38,584 bases of DNA. It comes from a virus. Positions within the stretch are counted from its first letter, which is position 1, and each line of letters starts with the position of its first letter. The notes below the pieces were generated by a model. That model made no database searches. It was not told the origin of the DNA and saw nothing but the letters and a program-made list of their open reading frames with translations. Shown in pieces: positions 8,254 through 17,330 of this stretch. The position numbers and the translations under genes are program-made. The stretch lies in IMG/VR virus record IMGVR_UViG_3300033552_000029, positions 1 through 38,584 of that record. One strand, given 5' to 3'.

Positions 8254-9003
8254 ATGAGCAAATATCGTATCCTGGGTTCCCTCGTGGGTATCCAACACAT
8301 CGACCAGACCATCGGTTCCGTACCTGACCCAAAACAGAGCTTGCCTCTGATGGGCGGCATTCTGCCAGCTGTTGACCCTTATTGGGGCGGCGGTGAATTC
8401 ATGTATGTTCGCTTCGGCGGTACGGTACGTGAAAAAGGTCTGTGCGTCGTTACCCCAACGTTTGACGCAACTTCGCGGACCTGGCTGTATACCGCAGTTG
8501 AAGCTGGTATTGCGGCTGGTCAGGGCCAGATGCTGGGTGTGGCAGTTTTGCCAGCAACTGTCGGTACTTTTGGCTGGATTCAGATCGCAGGTCTGACCCC
8601 GGTTAATTCGAATGCCGCAGTTGCAGCCGATACCACGTTTGGTATTGCCGCAGTCGGTCAAGGTGGTGCCAACGTCGCCGGTCGTCAGGTGCTTAATGCG
8701 CGTGTCGCAGGCGCATCGACGCAAACTTCGGTCAAAGCTTCGAACGGCGGCGGTGTTGCCGGTGGTTTCACCTTCCGCGTTGCCAATACCGATGGCTGGT
8801 TTGTCGGTGGCTTCGTGTCAGGTCCCGGCATTGGCGCAGCTGCAAAAGTCACTGCGATTGACACTGCCGAACAGCTCGTAACAGTGTCGGCAGCAAACAC
8901 TGCGATCGTGACAGGTAACATTACTTTCACCTACAATAACGCGGTGGTGTTCTTCAATGTGGCGATGCTGCAACGTCCGTTTGCCCAAGGTGCCATCACC
9001 TAA
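8254..9003 (+). CDS. Head-associated structural protein (putative decoration or stabilisation)
   Basis: This 249-residue protein is rich in Gly, Ala, Val and Thr with beta-strand patterning (for example QIAGLTPVNSNAAVAADTTF) and has almost no charged helices, as in virion surface proteins. It follows the capsid gene behind AGGAGC and shares that gene's high-expression codon use. It ends just before an intrinsic terminator. Decoration or head-completion roles fit, but no family signature is visible. Confidence 0.55.
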   Translation: MSKYRILGSLVGIQHIDQTIGSVPDPKQSLPLMGGILPAVDPYWGGGEFMYVRFGGTVREKGLCVVTPTFDATSRTWLYTAVEAGIAAGQGQMLGVAVLPATVGTFGWIQIAGLTPVNSNAAVAADTTFGIAAVGQGGANVAGRQVLNARVAGASTQTSVKASNGGGVAGGFTFRVANTDGWFVGGFVSGPGIGAAAKVTAIDTAEQLVTVSAANTAIVTGNITFTYNNAVVFFNVAMLQRPFAQGAIT

Positions 9004-9027
9004 TACCAGTTAATCTGGTCGAAGCAA

Positions 9028-9060
9028 GCCAGGAGGGAATACACTCTCCTGGCAATTTTT
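9028..9060 (+). terminator. Intrinsic terminator after the capsid cluster
   Basis: The stem GCCAGGAG (9028-9035) pairs with CTCCTGGC (9046-9053), followed by AATTTTT. It probably partially terminates + strand transcription so that head proteins are made in excess of the tail proteins downstream. Confidence 0.8.
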
Positions 9061-9073
9061 ATAAGGAAATATC

Positions 9074-9706
9074 ATGGAAGTCGGTGTAATGAAGGCGCGA
9101 CCGCCTCACATTCGTTTTAAGCTGGTTCCTGTCGAGAATCGCAATAGCAGCATTGATGCCGGGCACCCTGTGTTCGACGATGTGCCTTTTGTGGTGATTA
9201 CTCCGCAAGGTTCGAAAGACAGTGTGGAAAAGCCTGCGAAAGAATGGCTGGCCACTACCGACCAACAAGTCCGTGAAGAGCGTTTGCCTGCTGATTGGGC
9301 TGAAAAATTCCATGCTGCGTTTGCGCACTGGAAGCGTGGTGAAGAAATTCCTGTTGAAGGGACTGCACTTGTGAATTGGCCTGTGATTACTCCTGGACAG
9401 TTGGCAACGTGCAAATCCATTCATGTGCTGACTATTGAAGATCTGGCTATGCTGAATGACGAAGGTATTCGTCGTCTGGGTATGGGCGGGCTGGGTATGA
9501 AGCAAATGGCAAAAAAGTACCTGGATGCTTCCGCAGGTCCGGGTAAGTTGATGGCCGAAAATGCAGCTTTGGCCGCGAAAAATGATGCAATGGCCTTGCG
9601 CTTGGAAGAAGTCGAGCGTCGTATGGCTGTTGCTGAAAACCAAGCTGGTATTAAGTCCCCTGTGCAAGCAGTGGTGGCGAAAGCTGGCATTGAAGAGAAA
9701 ATGTAA
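9074..9706 (+). CDS. Hypothetical virion-operon protein with C-terminal coiled coil
   Basis: This 210-residue protein is not recognised. AAGGA lies 8 bases before ATG 9074. The N-terminal half is globular; residues about 155-190 (ENAALAAKNDAMALRLEEVE) form a heptad-patterned coiled coil. The gene lies between the head proteins and the connector proteins, so a structural or assembly role is likely but not shown. Confidence 0.7.
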   Translation: MEVGVMKARPPHIRFKLVPVENRNSSIDAGHPVFDDVPFVVITPQGSKDSVEKPAKEWLATTDQQVREERLPADWAEKFHAAFAHWKRGEEIPVEGTALVNWPVITPGQLATCKSIHVLTIEDLAMLNDEGIRRLGMGGLGMKQMAKKYLDASAGPGKLMAENAALAAKNDAMALRLEEVERRMAVAENQAGIKSPVQAVVAKAGIEEKM

Positions 9707-9709
9707 ACC

Positions 9710-10420
9710 ATGAAAACTTTGCTCCAGATTGTCCAAGAATTCTGCAAAACAACTGCTTTGCCTACGCCAGTCGCGGCTATTTCCAGTGTGGATGATCAGG
9801 TGATTCAGATTATTGCCCTCCTCAATGAAGGCTTGGATGATCTGGTTGCAAAGTATAAATGGACACAGCTTCAGACCCTGGCAAATTTCACTACTGTAGC
9901 AGTGGAAAATCAGGGTAAATTGTCTGTTTTGGCTCCTGGGTTTAAAGCAATGATCCCAGGAACCTTGTGGAATAACTCTTCGAAGCTTCCAGGCTTTGGA
10001 GGAATTACCCCACAAGAAGCACAAGAATTGCGGCAATGGGGCGCAAGGACAGCAGTGCCGACTTACCGTGAAATGGGAGGAAATCTGTTGATTATCCCTG
10101 CCCCTGCGTTAGGGAAGCTGATTAGTTTTGAATATATCTCCACCTTTCCAGTGTTGGCTGCTGACGGTGTGACGAGAAAACAGTACTTTACTGTTGATAC
10201 CGATACATGTGTCCTTCCCGCTAACCTCCTCACGCTTGATCTGCGGTGGCGGTGGAAATCGGAAAAAGGACTCCCTTATGCAGAGCACTTACGTACGTTT
10301 GAAATTCAGTGCAAACAGGCTTATGTTGATAGTCTGGGCGCAGCTAATCTGCAAATGACTAACCAAAATTCCGGCTCACGGCCTGGGATTGTTATTCCTG
10401 CGGGGAACTGGAACCGATGA
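9710..10420 (+). CDS. Head-to-tail connector or adaptor protein (putative)
   Basis: This 236-residue protein starts with a helical segment (LLQIVQEFCKTTALPTPVAA) and EGLDDLVAKYKWTQL, resembling phage adaptor proteins that bind below the portal, such as P22 gp4-like proteins. It lies in the usual place between head genes and the larger tail hub. Its stop codon overlaps the next start (ATGA). The family call is from architecture and position only. Confidence 0.6.
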   Translation: MKTLLQIVQEFCKTTALPTPVAAISSVDDQVIQIIALLNEGLDDLVAKYKWTQLQTLANFTTVAVENQGKLSVLAPGFKAMIPGTLWNNSSKLPGFGGITPQEAQELRQWGARTAVPTYREMGGNLLIIPAPALGKLISFEYISTFPVLAADGVTRKQYFTVDTDTCVLPANLLTLDLRWRWKSEKGLPYAEHLRTFEIQCKQAYVDSLGAANLQMTNQNSGSRPGIVIPAGNWNR

Positions 10421-11985
10421 AACAAGCTCTCGGCGGACAAAAAGCACGTAATCAGGTAACAGATATCGAAAGGTCTGTTACCGCTCCTATTGGCGGGCTG
10501 AATTCTCGTGACCCTTTGGCAGCGATGAAGCCGCAGGATGCGCTGATTCTGGATAATCTTATCTGTCGTCCGAGTAGTATTGAAGTTCGTAAGGGAATGG
10601 CTAATTTTGTTACGGGGTTTGCGGAAACTGAAAAGGTGTGGGGATTGTTGCCATACCGGGCTTCTCCGGTGGATAAGCTTTTTGCGACTACGGATCTGGG
10701 AATTTACAATGCGACTACAGCTGGGGTAGTCGGGGTTAAGGTGGCTAATTCAACAAACGGCCGCTGGGAAAGTATTAACGGCGCGAATGCAGGGATTAGA
10801 TTTTTATTGGCGGTGAATGGTGCTGATCCGATGAAGCTGTATAATGGAACAGTTTGGTCAGATGCCGCAGTTACCTATATGCTAGGCGGTGTTTCGACTG
10901 TGTATAATACCGCACTGTTTACCAATATTGCTCAGTTTAAGTTTCGTGTATTCTTCACCGAAAAAAATACTTTGAGCTTTTGGTATCTTGCGGTGAATGC
11001 AGTGCAAGGATTGGCCACAGAGTTTCCGCTTGCTCCGCTGTTTAAACTTGGCGGAAGCTTGCTTGCGATTGGTAATTGGACACTGGACGGCGGTAATGGC
11101 CCAGATGATTACTGCGCGTTTATCACAACGGAAGGTGAACTGGCTGTGTATAAAGGCACTGATCCGGCGAATGCAGCTACTTGGGGTTTGGTGGGTGTTT
11201 ATGCCTTGCCGCGCCCGATTGGCAGAAAATGCTTTTTTAAGCTCGGCGGAGATTTGATTATTATCACCGAATCCGGGCTGGTTAAAATGACTTCGGTTTT
11301 GTCAGCTGTGGATGAGCGGCTGGCAAGCATTTCAGATAAGATCATCGGTGCGCTGAGTGATGCAGCGAGGAAGTATAAAACGAATTTTGGCTGGAGCTTG
11401 ACACTGTTGTCGGCAGAAGATATTTTAATTTTAAATGTCCCTACAATTGAAGGATCAGCTTCACAGCAATTTGTCATGAACACGCTTACAGGTGCCTGGA
11501 GTATGTTTAAGCAAATGAACTCTTTCTGCTTTATTGAGCTGGGCGGTAGGCTGTTTATGGGCACGACTAACAGGGTGATAAACGCTCTGTATGGACAGTC
11601 GGATTATGGCAACAATATTACTATCCGAGCGCAGACAGCTTATAACAATTTTGGCCAGCCACTGGCGAGTAAGCATATTAAATTGCTGCGCCAGAATTAT
11701 CGTACCTCGAAAGAAGTATCGGTGAGGCTTGCAATTAGCGAGAATTTTCAGCAAACTTTCACCAGCACACCGAATACTCCGATCCCTTCGAATTTATCCA
11801 CTTTCGATACCAGTTTGTGGAATGGTGCATTCTGGACGGAAGAGGATTATATCGTATCCGCCTGGCGCACAGTCGCACATAAGTCCGGGTATCAACTGTC
11901 TTTGCTGATGGTGATATCAGATGTTAATTACACTTTTGAGTGGAATAGCACAGACTTCCTGATCGAAAAAGGGATTGGATTCTAA
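10417..11985 (+). CDS. Tail hub / packaged-DNA stabilisation protein (beta-propeller-like)
   Basis: This 522-residue protein begins with APIGGLNSRDPLAAMKPQDA, a phrase common to podovirus proteins that plug the connector after packaging (P22 gp10-like or tubular B-like). Repeating beta-rich units follow, for example KLYNGTVWSD, AVYKGTDPAN and FKLGGDLIIITESGLVKM, consistent with a beta-propeller. It is translationally coupled to the adaptor gene. Dispersed-dyad copy 5 begins 3 bases after the stop codon. Confidence 0.72.
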   Translation: MKQALGGQKARNQVTDIERSVTAPIGGLNSRDPLAAMKPQDALILDNLICRPSSIEVRKGMANFVTGFAETEKVWGLLPYRASPVDKLFATTDLGIYNATTAGVVGVKVANSTNGRWESINGANAGIRFLLAVNGADPMKLYNGTVWSDAAVTYMLGGVSTVYNTALFTNIAQFKFRVFFTEKNTLSFWYLAVNAVQGLATEFPLAPLFKLGGSLLAIGNWTLDGGNGPDDYCAFITTEGELAVYKGTDPANAATWGLVGVYALPRPIGRKCFFKLGGDLIIITESGLVKMTSVLSAVDERLASISDKIIGALSDAARKYKTNFGWSLTLLSAEDILILNVPTIEGSASQQFVMNTLTGAWSMFKQMNSFCFIELGGRLFMGTTNRVINALYGQSDYGNNITIRAQTAYNNFGQPLASKHIKLLRQNYRTSKEVSVRLAISENFQQTFTSTPNTPIPSNLSTFDTSLWNGAFWTEEDYIVSAWRTVAHKSGYQLSLLMVISDVNYTFEWNSTDFLIEKGIGF

Positions 11986-11987
11986 AT

Positions 11988-12019
11988 GGCCGGGAGTAAT
12001 AATTCTTACTCGGGGCGGT
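11988..12019. repeat. Dispersed dyad, copy 5
   Basis: GGCCGGGAGTAA, spacer TAATTC, then TTACTCGGGGCGG. The right arm ends 2 bases before the ATG at 12021, so the dyad occupies the whole leader of that gene and its GGGGCGG is the only purine-rich sequence available as a ribosome site. Confidence 0.82.
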
Positions 12020-12020
12020 T

Positions 12021-12500
12021 ATGAACATCGTTACGGGCCAGGACGATCGTTGCGGTCCCTGGATGTGCGAGCGGCAAGGATTGCCTTGGATTCCAGGTTC
12101 GGGAAAGACAATTGGACTAGAATCTGACTTAGGAGAGTTGAGAGCAGTTGTATGCTTCGACTCTTATAATGAAGTAAACATTAGTATGCACGTAGCGGCT
12201 GCTCCAGGTAGGCACTGGCTCAACCGAAATTTCCTGTGGTATAGTTTTTACTATCCTTTTGTAGAGCTTCAGTGCAAAAGGATTACAGCTGTGGTCGCCT
12301 CCTGTAATGCTGAGGTTCGGCGGTTCATGGACAACTTAGGCTTTACTCTTGAGGCGACCCTTAAAGATGCTCATCCCGCCGGGGATTTGCTGATCTATGT
12401 TATGCATAGGGATCAGTGCCGGTGGATAACTCACTTAAAGGATCGTCCAAATGGGCAAGCAGAGACCCCCTCCCCCACCAGATTATGCAAGCGCGGCTAG
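12021..12500 (+). CDS. GNAT-like acetyltransferase fold protein
   Basis: This 159-residue protein resembles the GNAT-fold proteins often found among podovirus tail genes. The segments KRITAVVASCNAEVRRFMDN and LGFTLEATLKDAHPAGDLLI correspond to the GNAT strand-4/helix-4 region, where cofactor binding and the typical 'lGF..eg' turn occur. It has five cysteines. Its start is placed directly against dispersed-dyad copy 5, and its last 50 bases overlap the next gene in another frame. Whether it acetylates a virion or host target is unknown. Confidence 0.65.
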   Translation: MNIVTGQDDRCGPWMCERQGLPWIPGSGKTIGLESDLGELRAVVCFDSYNEVNISMHVAAAPGRHWLNRNFLWYSFYYPFVELQCKRITAVVASCNAEVRRFMDNLGFTLEATLKDAHPAGDLLIYVMHRDQCRWITHLKDRPNGQAETPSPTRLCKRG

Positions 12501-13545
12501 AGAGCAAGGCGTTGCAAACATCGAAGCTGCGCAGTTTACTGCCGGTTTAAATCGTCCAGAACAGCATGATCCTAATGGCTCCCAATCCTGGCGGCTGAAG
12601 GATGGTGCTGATGTAAAAGCGCCTAGGCCCGGTGACTGGATCGTAGAAAACAAACTCAACGAAACGCAGCAAAAGCTGAAAGATCAGCAGGATCAGCTTA
12701 GCGGTACTTTCGGCGGATTAGCACAAGGCGCACTAGATAATGTCGGTGCGACTATGCAATCGAAGTTTGATACTTCACCTTATGGAAAGCAGCAGCGGGT
12801 TGATCCGACGAGCGAGGCGTCACGCCAGCGGATTACAGAGGCTATGTATTCCCGACAGAAAGCCATGCTTGATCCGATGATGCAGCAGCAGAATTCGGAT
12901 TTGACTTCGCAGCTGGCCGCACAAGGGATTACCGAAGGTTCGGAGGCTTTTAATCGTGCTGAAGATAATCAGGCTCGGCAGCAGAATGATGCGTATGCGG
13001 CTGCAAGGAATGATGCTATTCTGGCTGGTGGGGCAGAAGATTCCAGGATTGGACAGGTACAGATTGCTCAGTCTGGGTTTAATAATACGCAGCGTCAGAA
13101 TGCTGTGGCAGAGGCTCTGATGCAACGTCAGCTGCCGATGAATGAGGCAAACGCCCTGCGTACAGGTAATCAAGTCGGCGGTATGGGCTTCCAAGCTTAC
13201 GGCGGCGGGGGGCAGATTGGTGCTGCCCCTACGTACCAAGCTACGAGTGACGCTTTCAAGGCTAATCAGGATAATGTAAATGCAGCTAATGCAAATTCTG
13301 CTGGAATGCTCAAAGGTTTGACTTCTGTCGGAGGTATGTTCCTGGGGTCAGATCGTAGACTGAAGAAAGATATTGTACAGATTGGTATGCACCCTATTGG
13401 TATTCCGCTGTATGAATGGACATATAAAGCCACAGGCGTACGCGCTAAAGGTGTTATGTCTGATGAACTCCTGCCAATCATGCCAGATGCAGTTATCCGG
13501 TTTGCTGATGGTATGGACCGTGTTAACTACTCAATGCTGGGATAA
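12451..13545 (+). CDS. Tail protein with C-terminal S74-type intramolecular chaperone domain
   Basis: This 364-residue protein has a Pro-rich start (RPPPPPDYASAA), a long Gln/Ala-rich helical body, and residues about 297-364 that match peptidase S74 chaperone domains: SDRRLKKDIVQIG, then YEWTYKATG, GVMSDELLPIMPDAV and DRVNYSMLG. The Ser and Lys of the cleavage dyad context (SDxRLK) are present. S74 domains normally trimerise and self-cleave at the end of beta-helical fibres, but this protein has no beta-helix in front. It starts inside the GNAT-like gene, with AAGGA 9 bases upstream. Confidence 0.72.
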   Translation: MGKQRPPPPPDYASAAREQGVANIEAAQFTAGLNRPEQHDPNGSQSWRLKDGADVKAPRPGDWIVENKLNETQQKLKDQQDQLSGTFGGLAQGALDNVGATMQSKFDTSPYGKQQRVDPTSEASRQRITEAMYSRQKAMLDPMMQQQNSDLTSQLAAQGITEGSEAFNRAEDNQARQQNDAYAAARNDAILAGGAEDSRIGQVQIAQSGFNNTQRQNAVAEALMQRQLPMNEANALRTGNQVGGMGFQAYGGGGQIGAAPTYQATSDAFKANQDNVNAANANSAGMLKGLTSVGGMFLGSDRRLKKDIVQIGMHPIGIPLYEWTYKATGVRAKGVMSDELLPIMPDAVIRFADGMDRVNYSMLG

Positions 13546-13548
13546 ATC

Positions 13549-15024
13549 ATGTCTGACGCAAATCGTGAAAGCATGTTGCTTCCGGGCGACTTTGATACGC
13601 AAGCAGCTTCTATTGCCCGGAAACGGAAAGTACTGGAAGCAGTGGTTGCCCGTACCAAAATGGGTGAAGGGCGCATGGTAGGGAATAATTATATTGCCCC
13701 GCACTGGCTGGAAGGGGTGGCTGAGCTTGGAGCTGCCTGGAAGTCGAACAGAGATAATAAAAAGCTGGATGCAGAGACTGTTGAAATGAACAGGGCGCAG
13801 AAAGCTGGACTGAGTGAGGCTGTGCAAGGGTACCTGAAAAAGCGTGATGGTCATGAGCAGATGGTGAAGACTCAAGGTCCGACGCAAGATGGCTCGCAGC
13901 TTCCTGATCATCCTGAGCAAGTTGAAGGTGATCCACGAGCGGCAGTGATTGAAGCGATGACTTCGCAGTATGCGCCGCTGCGGGCGGTGGGGGAAGCAGA
14001 GTTTGCGCAGCTGGGGAAAAAGAGTGGTGGGCTAACGCAAAAAGATCTGCTGGCATTGGCTGGGTATGATCCGAAGTCGAAGGTTGCTGCGGCGCTGGCT
14101 AATGATCCGAGCTTGCTTCGTGGGGATAAAAAGACGCAGGTTGTTAACAATCGTATTGTTGATACCAGCGGTGACACCCCGAATGTCTTGGGGAATTACA
14201 GCGATCAGTATGATGCTGTTGGTCCTATTGGGGTTGGTCCTGACGGGAAGCCGATTATCGGGCAGCTGGAAAAAGGCACAGGAAAAGCTACTTATGCTCC
14301 AGGCGCGGGTGCAACTGTCAATGTGGATACAGGGAAGAAAACGGCAGAAGCCTTTGGAACTGCTGGTGCAGACTTGGTCATGAAAAACCTGGGTGAAGGC
14401 GCAGCTGCTGCTAAAAAAGCGCAGCAAAGCTACGAGATTTTCCGGAATGCTGCAACCCTGATGGGCGATGTTAAAGGCGGTAGCGGGGCTAATCTGATCC
14501 TTGGCGCGAAGAAAATCGCTCAGCAATTGGGTGTGACCATGGACCCTTCGATTACGTCGACAGAGCAGGTTGGTGCGGCTTTGGGGCAAGCAGTGCTTGA
14601 CAATGCAAAAGCTCTGGGCACTGGTAACGGCTTTACGGATAAGGACCGGGAGTTCCTGGAGAAGATTGTCATGGGTAAGATTACTTTGGACGGTGCATCA
14701 TTGCAGCGTGCGGTTAACCTCGGCCTGACAGCTAACCTGAACACAATGCGGAATCATTCAAATCAGCTTCGTAAAGCCAAAGACATTCGTGGCGCTGACC
14801 CAGCAATTCTGGATCAACTTAGTGTTGAAATGCCAGAATTTCACCTCGATGAGGCGGTGTTTAGTTATGACCCTAAAACGGATCGTTTCGGTGTGAAGAG
14901 CAACACTCCGAACGTTTCCACCCCACTACCGGGCACGCCTGCCCCCGCTAGTGTTTCGCCTCTTACGTCACAAGATGAAGCCGAGCTGATCCGTCTTCGT
15001 GCAAAATACAAGGGGACAAAATAA
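13549..15024 (+). CDS. Internal virion / ejection protein (putative)
   Basis: This 491-residue protein is mainly helical, rich in Ala, Lys and Gln, without signal peptide or membrane segment. Residues about 260-300 (GKKTAEAFGTAGADLVMKNL) and GNGFTDKDREFLEKIVMGKI resemble parts of podovirus ejection proteins. It lies between the S74-domain protein and a larger glycine/alanine-rich protein, the normal place of the ejection set. The stop overlaps the next start (TAATG). Confidence 0.6.
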   Translation: MSDANRESMLLPGDFDTQAASIARKRKVLEAVVARTKMGEGRMVGNNYIAPHWLEGVAELGAAWKSNRDNKKLDAETVEMNRAQKAGLSEAVQGYLKKRDGHEQMVKTQGPTQDGSQLPDHPEQVEGDPRAAVIEAMTSQYAPLRAVGEAEFAQLGKKSGGLTQKDLLALAGYDPKSKVAAALANDPSLLRGDKKTQVVNNRIVDTSGDTPNVLGNYSDQYDAVGPIGVGPDGKPIIGQLEKGTGKATYAPGAGATVNVDTGKKTAEAFGTAGADLVMKNLGEGAAAAKKAQQSYEIFRNAATLMGDVKGGSGANLILGAKKIAQQLGVTMDPSITSTEQVGAALGQAVLDNAKALGTGNGFTDKDREFLEKIVMGKITLDGASLQRAVNLGLTANLNTMRNHSNQLRKAKDIRGADPAILDQLSVEMPEFHLDEAVFSYDPKTDRFGVKSNTPNVSTPLPGTPAPASVSPLTSQDEAELIRLRAKYKGTK

Positions 15025-17084
15025 TGACCACTCCCGCAGAAGAACTGGCAGAACTTCGTAAACTGGAAGAACTAGAGAAACGGGCTGCAGTAGCAAAGCC
15101 CGAAGAAGAAGGTTTTCTCTCCAGGAATACTCCTGATTGGATGAAGAATACAGGTACGGCTATTTATAAAGGATTGGCCGGACTCCCTGCTGGCGCGATG
15201 GATGCGCTTAATAGTAGTTATGATTATACTGATGCGGTAAGGGCGAGTAATGGTCTGCCGGTGCGGGAACTTGATAAGACTATGCCAGCTTCCCGTGCAC
15301 TGAATGCTACTGGTTATCAGCCAAAAACTCAGGGAGAGCGTTATGTTAATATGGCTGTTCGTGGTGCTGCAGGCGCTGCTCTCGGTCCGGGTTCTTTTAT
15401 TAACGTTCCACGTACGATGCTTGCTGGTGGTTCTGCTGGTATTGTCAGTGAAGGAGCTGGCCAGCTACCGGGGATCAAGGGCACTCCAAGTGAAGGAACA
15501 GCCCGAGTGGTCGGCGCATTGGCTGGTGGTATTGGGACTAGCATGCTACTTGCTCCCATGAAGAATTCGCGGCAGTTGGCAGGGGAGATGCTGGAAGGCG
15601 TGGCTCCTGCAGATTTGGCTGCTGCGAAAAGGGCTATGGAGCAGGCAAAAGTGGCAGGGGTTCCGATTAACCTTGATCAGGCGATGGGTAAGGATACGAA
15701 TATTACCAATGTGGTAAATGCTCTAGTGGGGAGGAAAGAAGGGCAAACAGTGGTGGATCAACTACGCGCACAGCCTGCTCAGGTAAAAGGGCTGGCGGAT
15801 AGATTGACCGCATTGCTGCCGGGTACCATCAGGGAAAAATCCGATATCGCTAATATGTCACAGGCAGCTGCAACAGCAGCGATCGTCAGAGCAAAAGAAA
15901 TGCGGACTAATGCAACAGAGCCTCTTTTTGCTCGGTCGGGGTTAATCCCTGTAAAGACCTTAGACAAAATGATTATGGAAGCAACTGCAGCTGCTAAAGC
16001 CGCTCCTGCGACTAATAAGGGGGAGTTGTTCGATGAGATGGTGCAGATGCTTAAAGGGTTTAAAGAACGCGCTACTCCGCCACCTTCCGGGCTATTAGAT
16101 GCAAGTGGTAGGCCTTATGCTTCTGCCGCTAATCCTGTAAGTATGCAGGAAGTAAACGCTGCTCTGCGGACGAAGATGACAAATGCCAAGAATGTGAACA
16201 TGAGCTCAAGCGCAGGAGATAGTGAAGCTCGGAATGCTCTGGGAAAAATGGTCGGAGGCTTCAGAGAGAAAATGGGTGCGGTTAGCCCGAAGTTTAAAGA
16301 AGCAAATGACCTGTATGGAAAAATTTCAACTGTTCGAGTCGATCCGATGAAAAAATCTGTGATTGGCCGTGTTGCAGGAATTGCTGGAGAACAGGCAGAT
16401 ACCGAAGCCGTGAATAAGCTTTTACCAATTCTGGCAGCTGGGCGGAATCCGAAGACCTTAACATCTGAAATCACAGAGTTTGCTAAAGTTACCGGGCATA
16501 CCCCAAGGATCTTCCAGGATGCCTTCAAAACCCACTTTTCGAATGCAGCTGCTGCTGCAGAAAAGCAGGCTAAAGGGGCATTATCCCCCGGCATGGCAGC
16601 AGAGATGGAAAAGGTTTTGCTGGGAAATGCCAATCAGCGAGCAGGGATGCGGGATGCTTTGCAGGCAATTGCTGTTGGGCAGGGTAAACCAAAAGATGCA
16701 CTTTATCCTGGGTTTATGGCAGCGATGAAGATCATCAGCGCCTCTGCAAAACGTCCTGGCGCAATGGGGCCAAATGGCGAAGCACTGAATCAAATCGCAG
16801 GGCAATCTGTCGCAGCAAGTGGCTTACGCATGATTGGCCTCGCTCCAGGTAAACCAGCCGCAGCGGGCCTGCAGGGGTATCTTACCGCTGACGCCTATCG
16901 TACATTAGCTGATAACTTGACAACCGCAGCGGGTGTAGCGAAACTCCAAGAGTTGGCTAGGGTGCCTATCATGAGCGCCAAAGCCCAAGGAATCGTAAAC
17001 ACTCTCCTGGCCACCAAGGCAGTCGCAACACCGGGCGAAGTAACAAATGTTACTCCCGGCGGTAATGAAACGAAAGAAAACTGA
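15024..17084 (+). CDS. Large ejection-type virion protein carrying an in-frame dyad
   Basis: This 686-residue protein has a charged N-terminal helix (EELAELRKLEELEKR), then amphipathic Gly/Ala-rich segments around residues 105-185 (VRGAAGAALGPGSFINVPRT, ALAGGIGTSMLLAP) that could insert into membranes, and a long helical body. These are features of proteins ejected with the DNA to cross the cell envelope. The last residues (GEVTNVTPGGN) are encoded by dispersed-dyad copy 6, in the same frame as copy 2 in the gene at 963. Start and stop both overlap neighbours, showing tight coupling. Confidence 0.65.
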   Translation: MTTPAEELAELRKLEELEKRAAVAKPEEEGFLSRNTPDWMKNTGTAIYKGLAGLPAGAMDALNSSYDYTDAVRASNGLPVRELDKTMPASRALNATGYQPKTQGERYVNMAVRGAAGAALGPGSFINVPRTMLAGGSAGIVSEGAGQLPGIKGTPSEGTARVVGALAGGIGTSMLLAPMKNSRQLAGEMLEGVAPADLAAAKRAMEQAKVAGVPINLDQAMGKDTNITNVVNALVGRKEGQTVVDQLRAQPAQVKGLADRLTALLPGTIREKSDIANMSQAAATAAIVRAKEMRTNATEPLFARSGLIPVKTLDKMIMEATAAAKAAPATNKGELFDEMVQMLKGFKERATPPPSGLLDASGRPYASAANPVSMQEVNAALRTKMTNAKNVNMSSSAGDSEARNALGKMVGGFREKMGAVSPKFKEANDLYGKISTVRVDPMKKSVIGRVAGIAGEQADTEAVNKLLPILAAGRNPKTLTSEITEFAKVTGHTPRIFQDAFKTHFSNAAAAAEKQAKGALSPGMAAEMEKVLLGNANQRAGMRDALQAIAVGQGKPKDALYPGFMAAMKIISASAKRPGAMGPNGEALNQIAGQSVAASGLRMIGLAPGKPAAAGLQGYLTADAYRTLADNLTTAAGVAKLQELARVPIMSAKAQGIVNTLLATKAVATPGEVTNVTPGGNETKEN
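17031..17063. repeat. Dispersed dyad, copy 6 (inside a CDS)
   Basis: CCGGGCGAAGTAA, spacer CAAATG, then TTACTCCCGGCGG. It encodes GEVTNVTPGG near the C-terminus of the ejection-type protein. Confidence 0.85.
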
Positions 17085-17329
17085 TGGAAGACCTTCCAAT
17101 GACTCGCCGCCAATCTGATATTGATGAAAAACTTGAAGTTGCTTTGCGGTTTCAGAGGATCGAAGCCACACTGGAACTTCTTTCCAAAAACCTCGAAAAG
17201 AATACTGATTCGACAAAAGAACTTTTAACAGCTTGGAATAGTTCTAACTGGCTGTTGAGTTTTATTAAGGGCGGGGCAGTTTTAGCCGCTGCTGGTCTTG
17301 CAATCTGGTACAAATTTGGAGGTCATTAA
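17084..17329 (+). CDS. Small membrane protein (holin or lysis accessory candidate)
   Basis: This 81-residue protein has a charged, coiled-coil N-terminal region (LEVALRFQRIEATLELLSKN) and one hydrophobic segment at about residues 57-76 (LLSFIKGGAVLAAAGLAIWY). It overlaps the previous stop codon (TGATG) and is followed by a second membrane protein, the tailspike and the endolysin, so a role in lysis is plausible. The topology resembles single-span phage accessory proteins often annotated as haemolysin XhlA-like; that assignment is by appearance only. Confidence 0.65.
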   Translation: MEDLPMTRRQSDIDEKLEVALRFQRIEATLELLSKNLEKNTDSTKELLTAWNSSNWLLSFIKGGAVLAAAGLAIWYKFGGH

Positions 17330-17330
17330 T

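Noticed and set aside
14032-14589. 185-codon - strand frame within the ejection-protein gene
   Set aside because: Shadow of the + strand gene, with no start signals or domain pattern.
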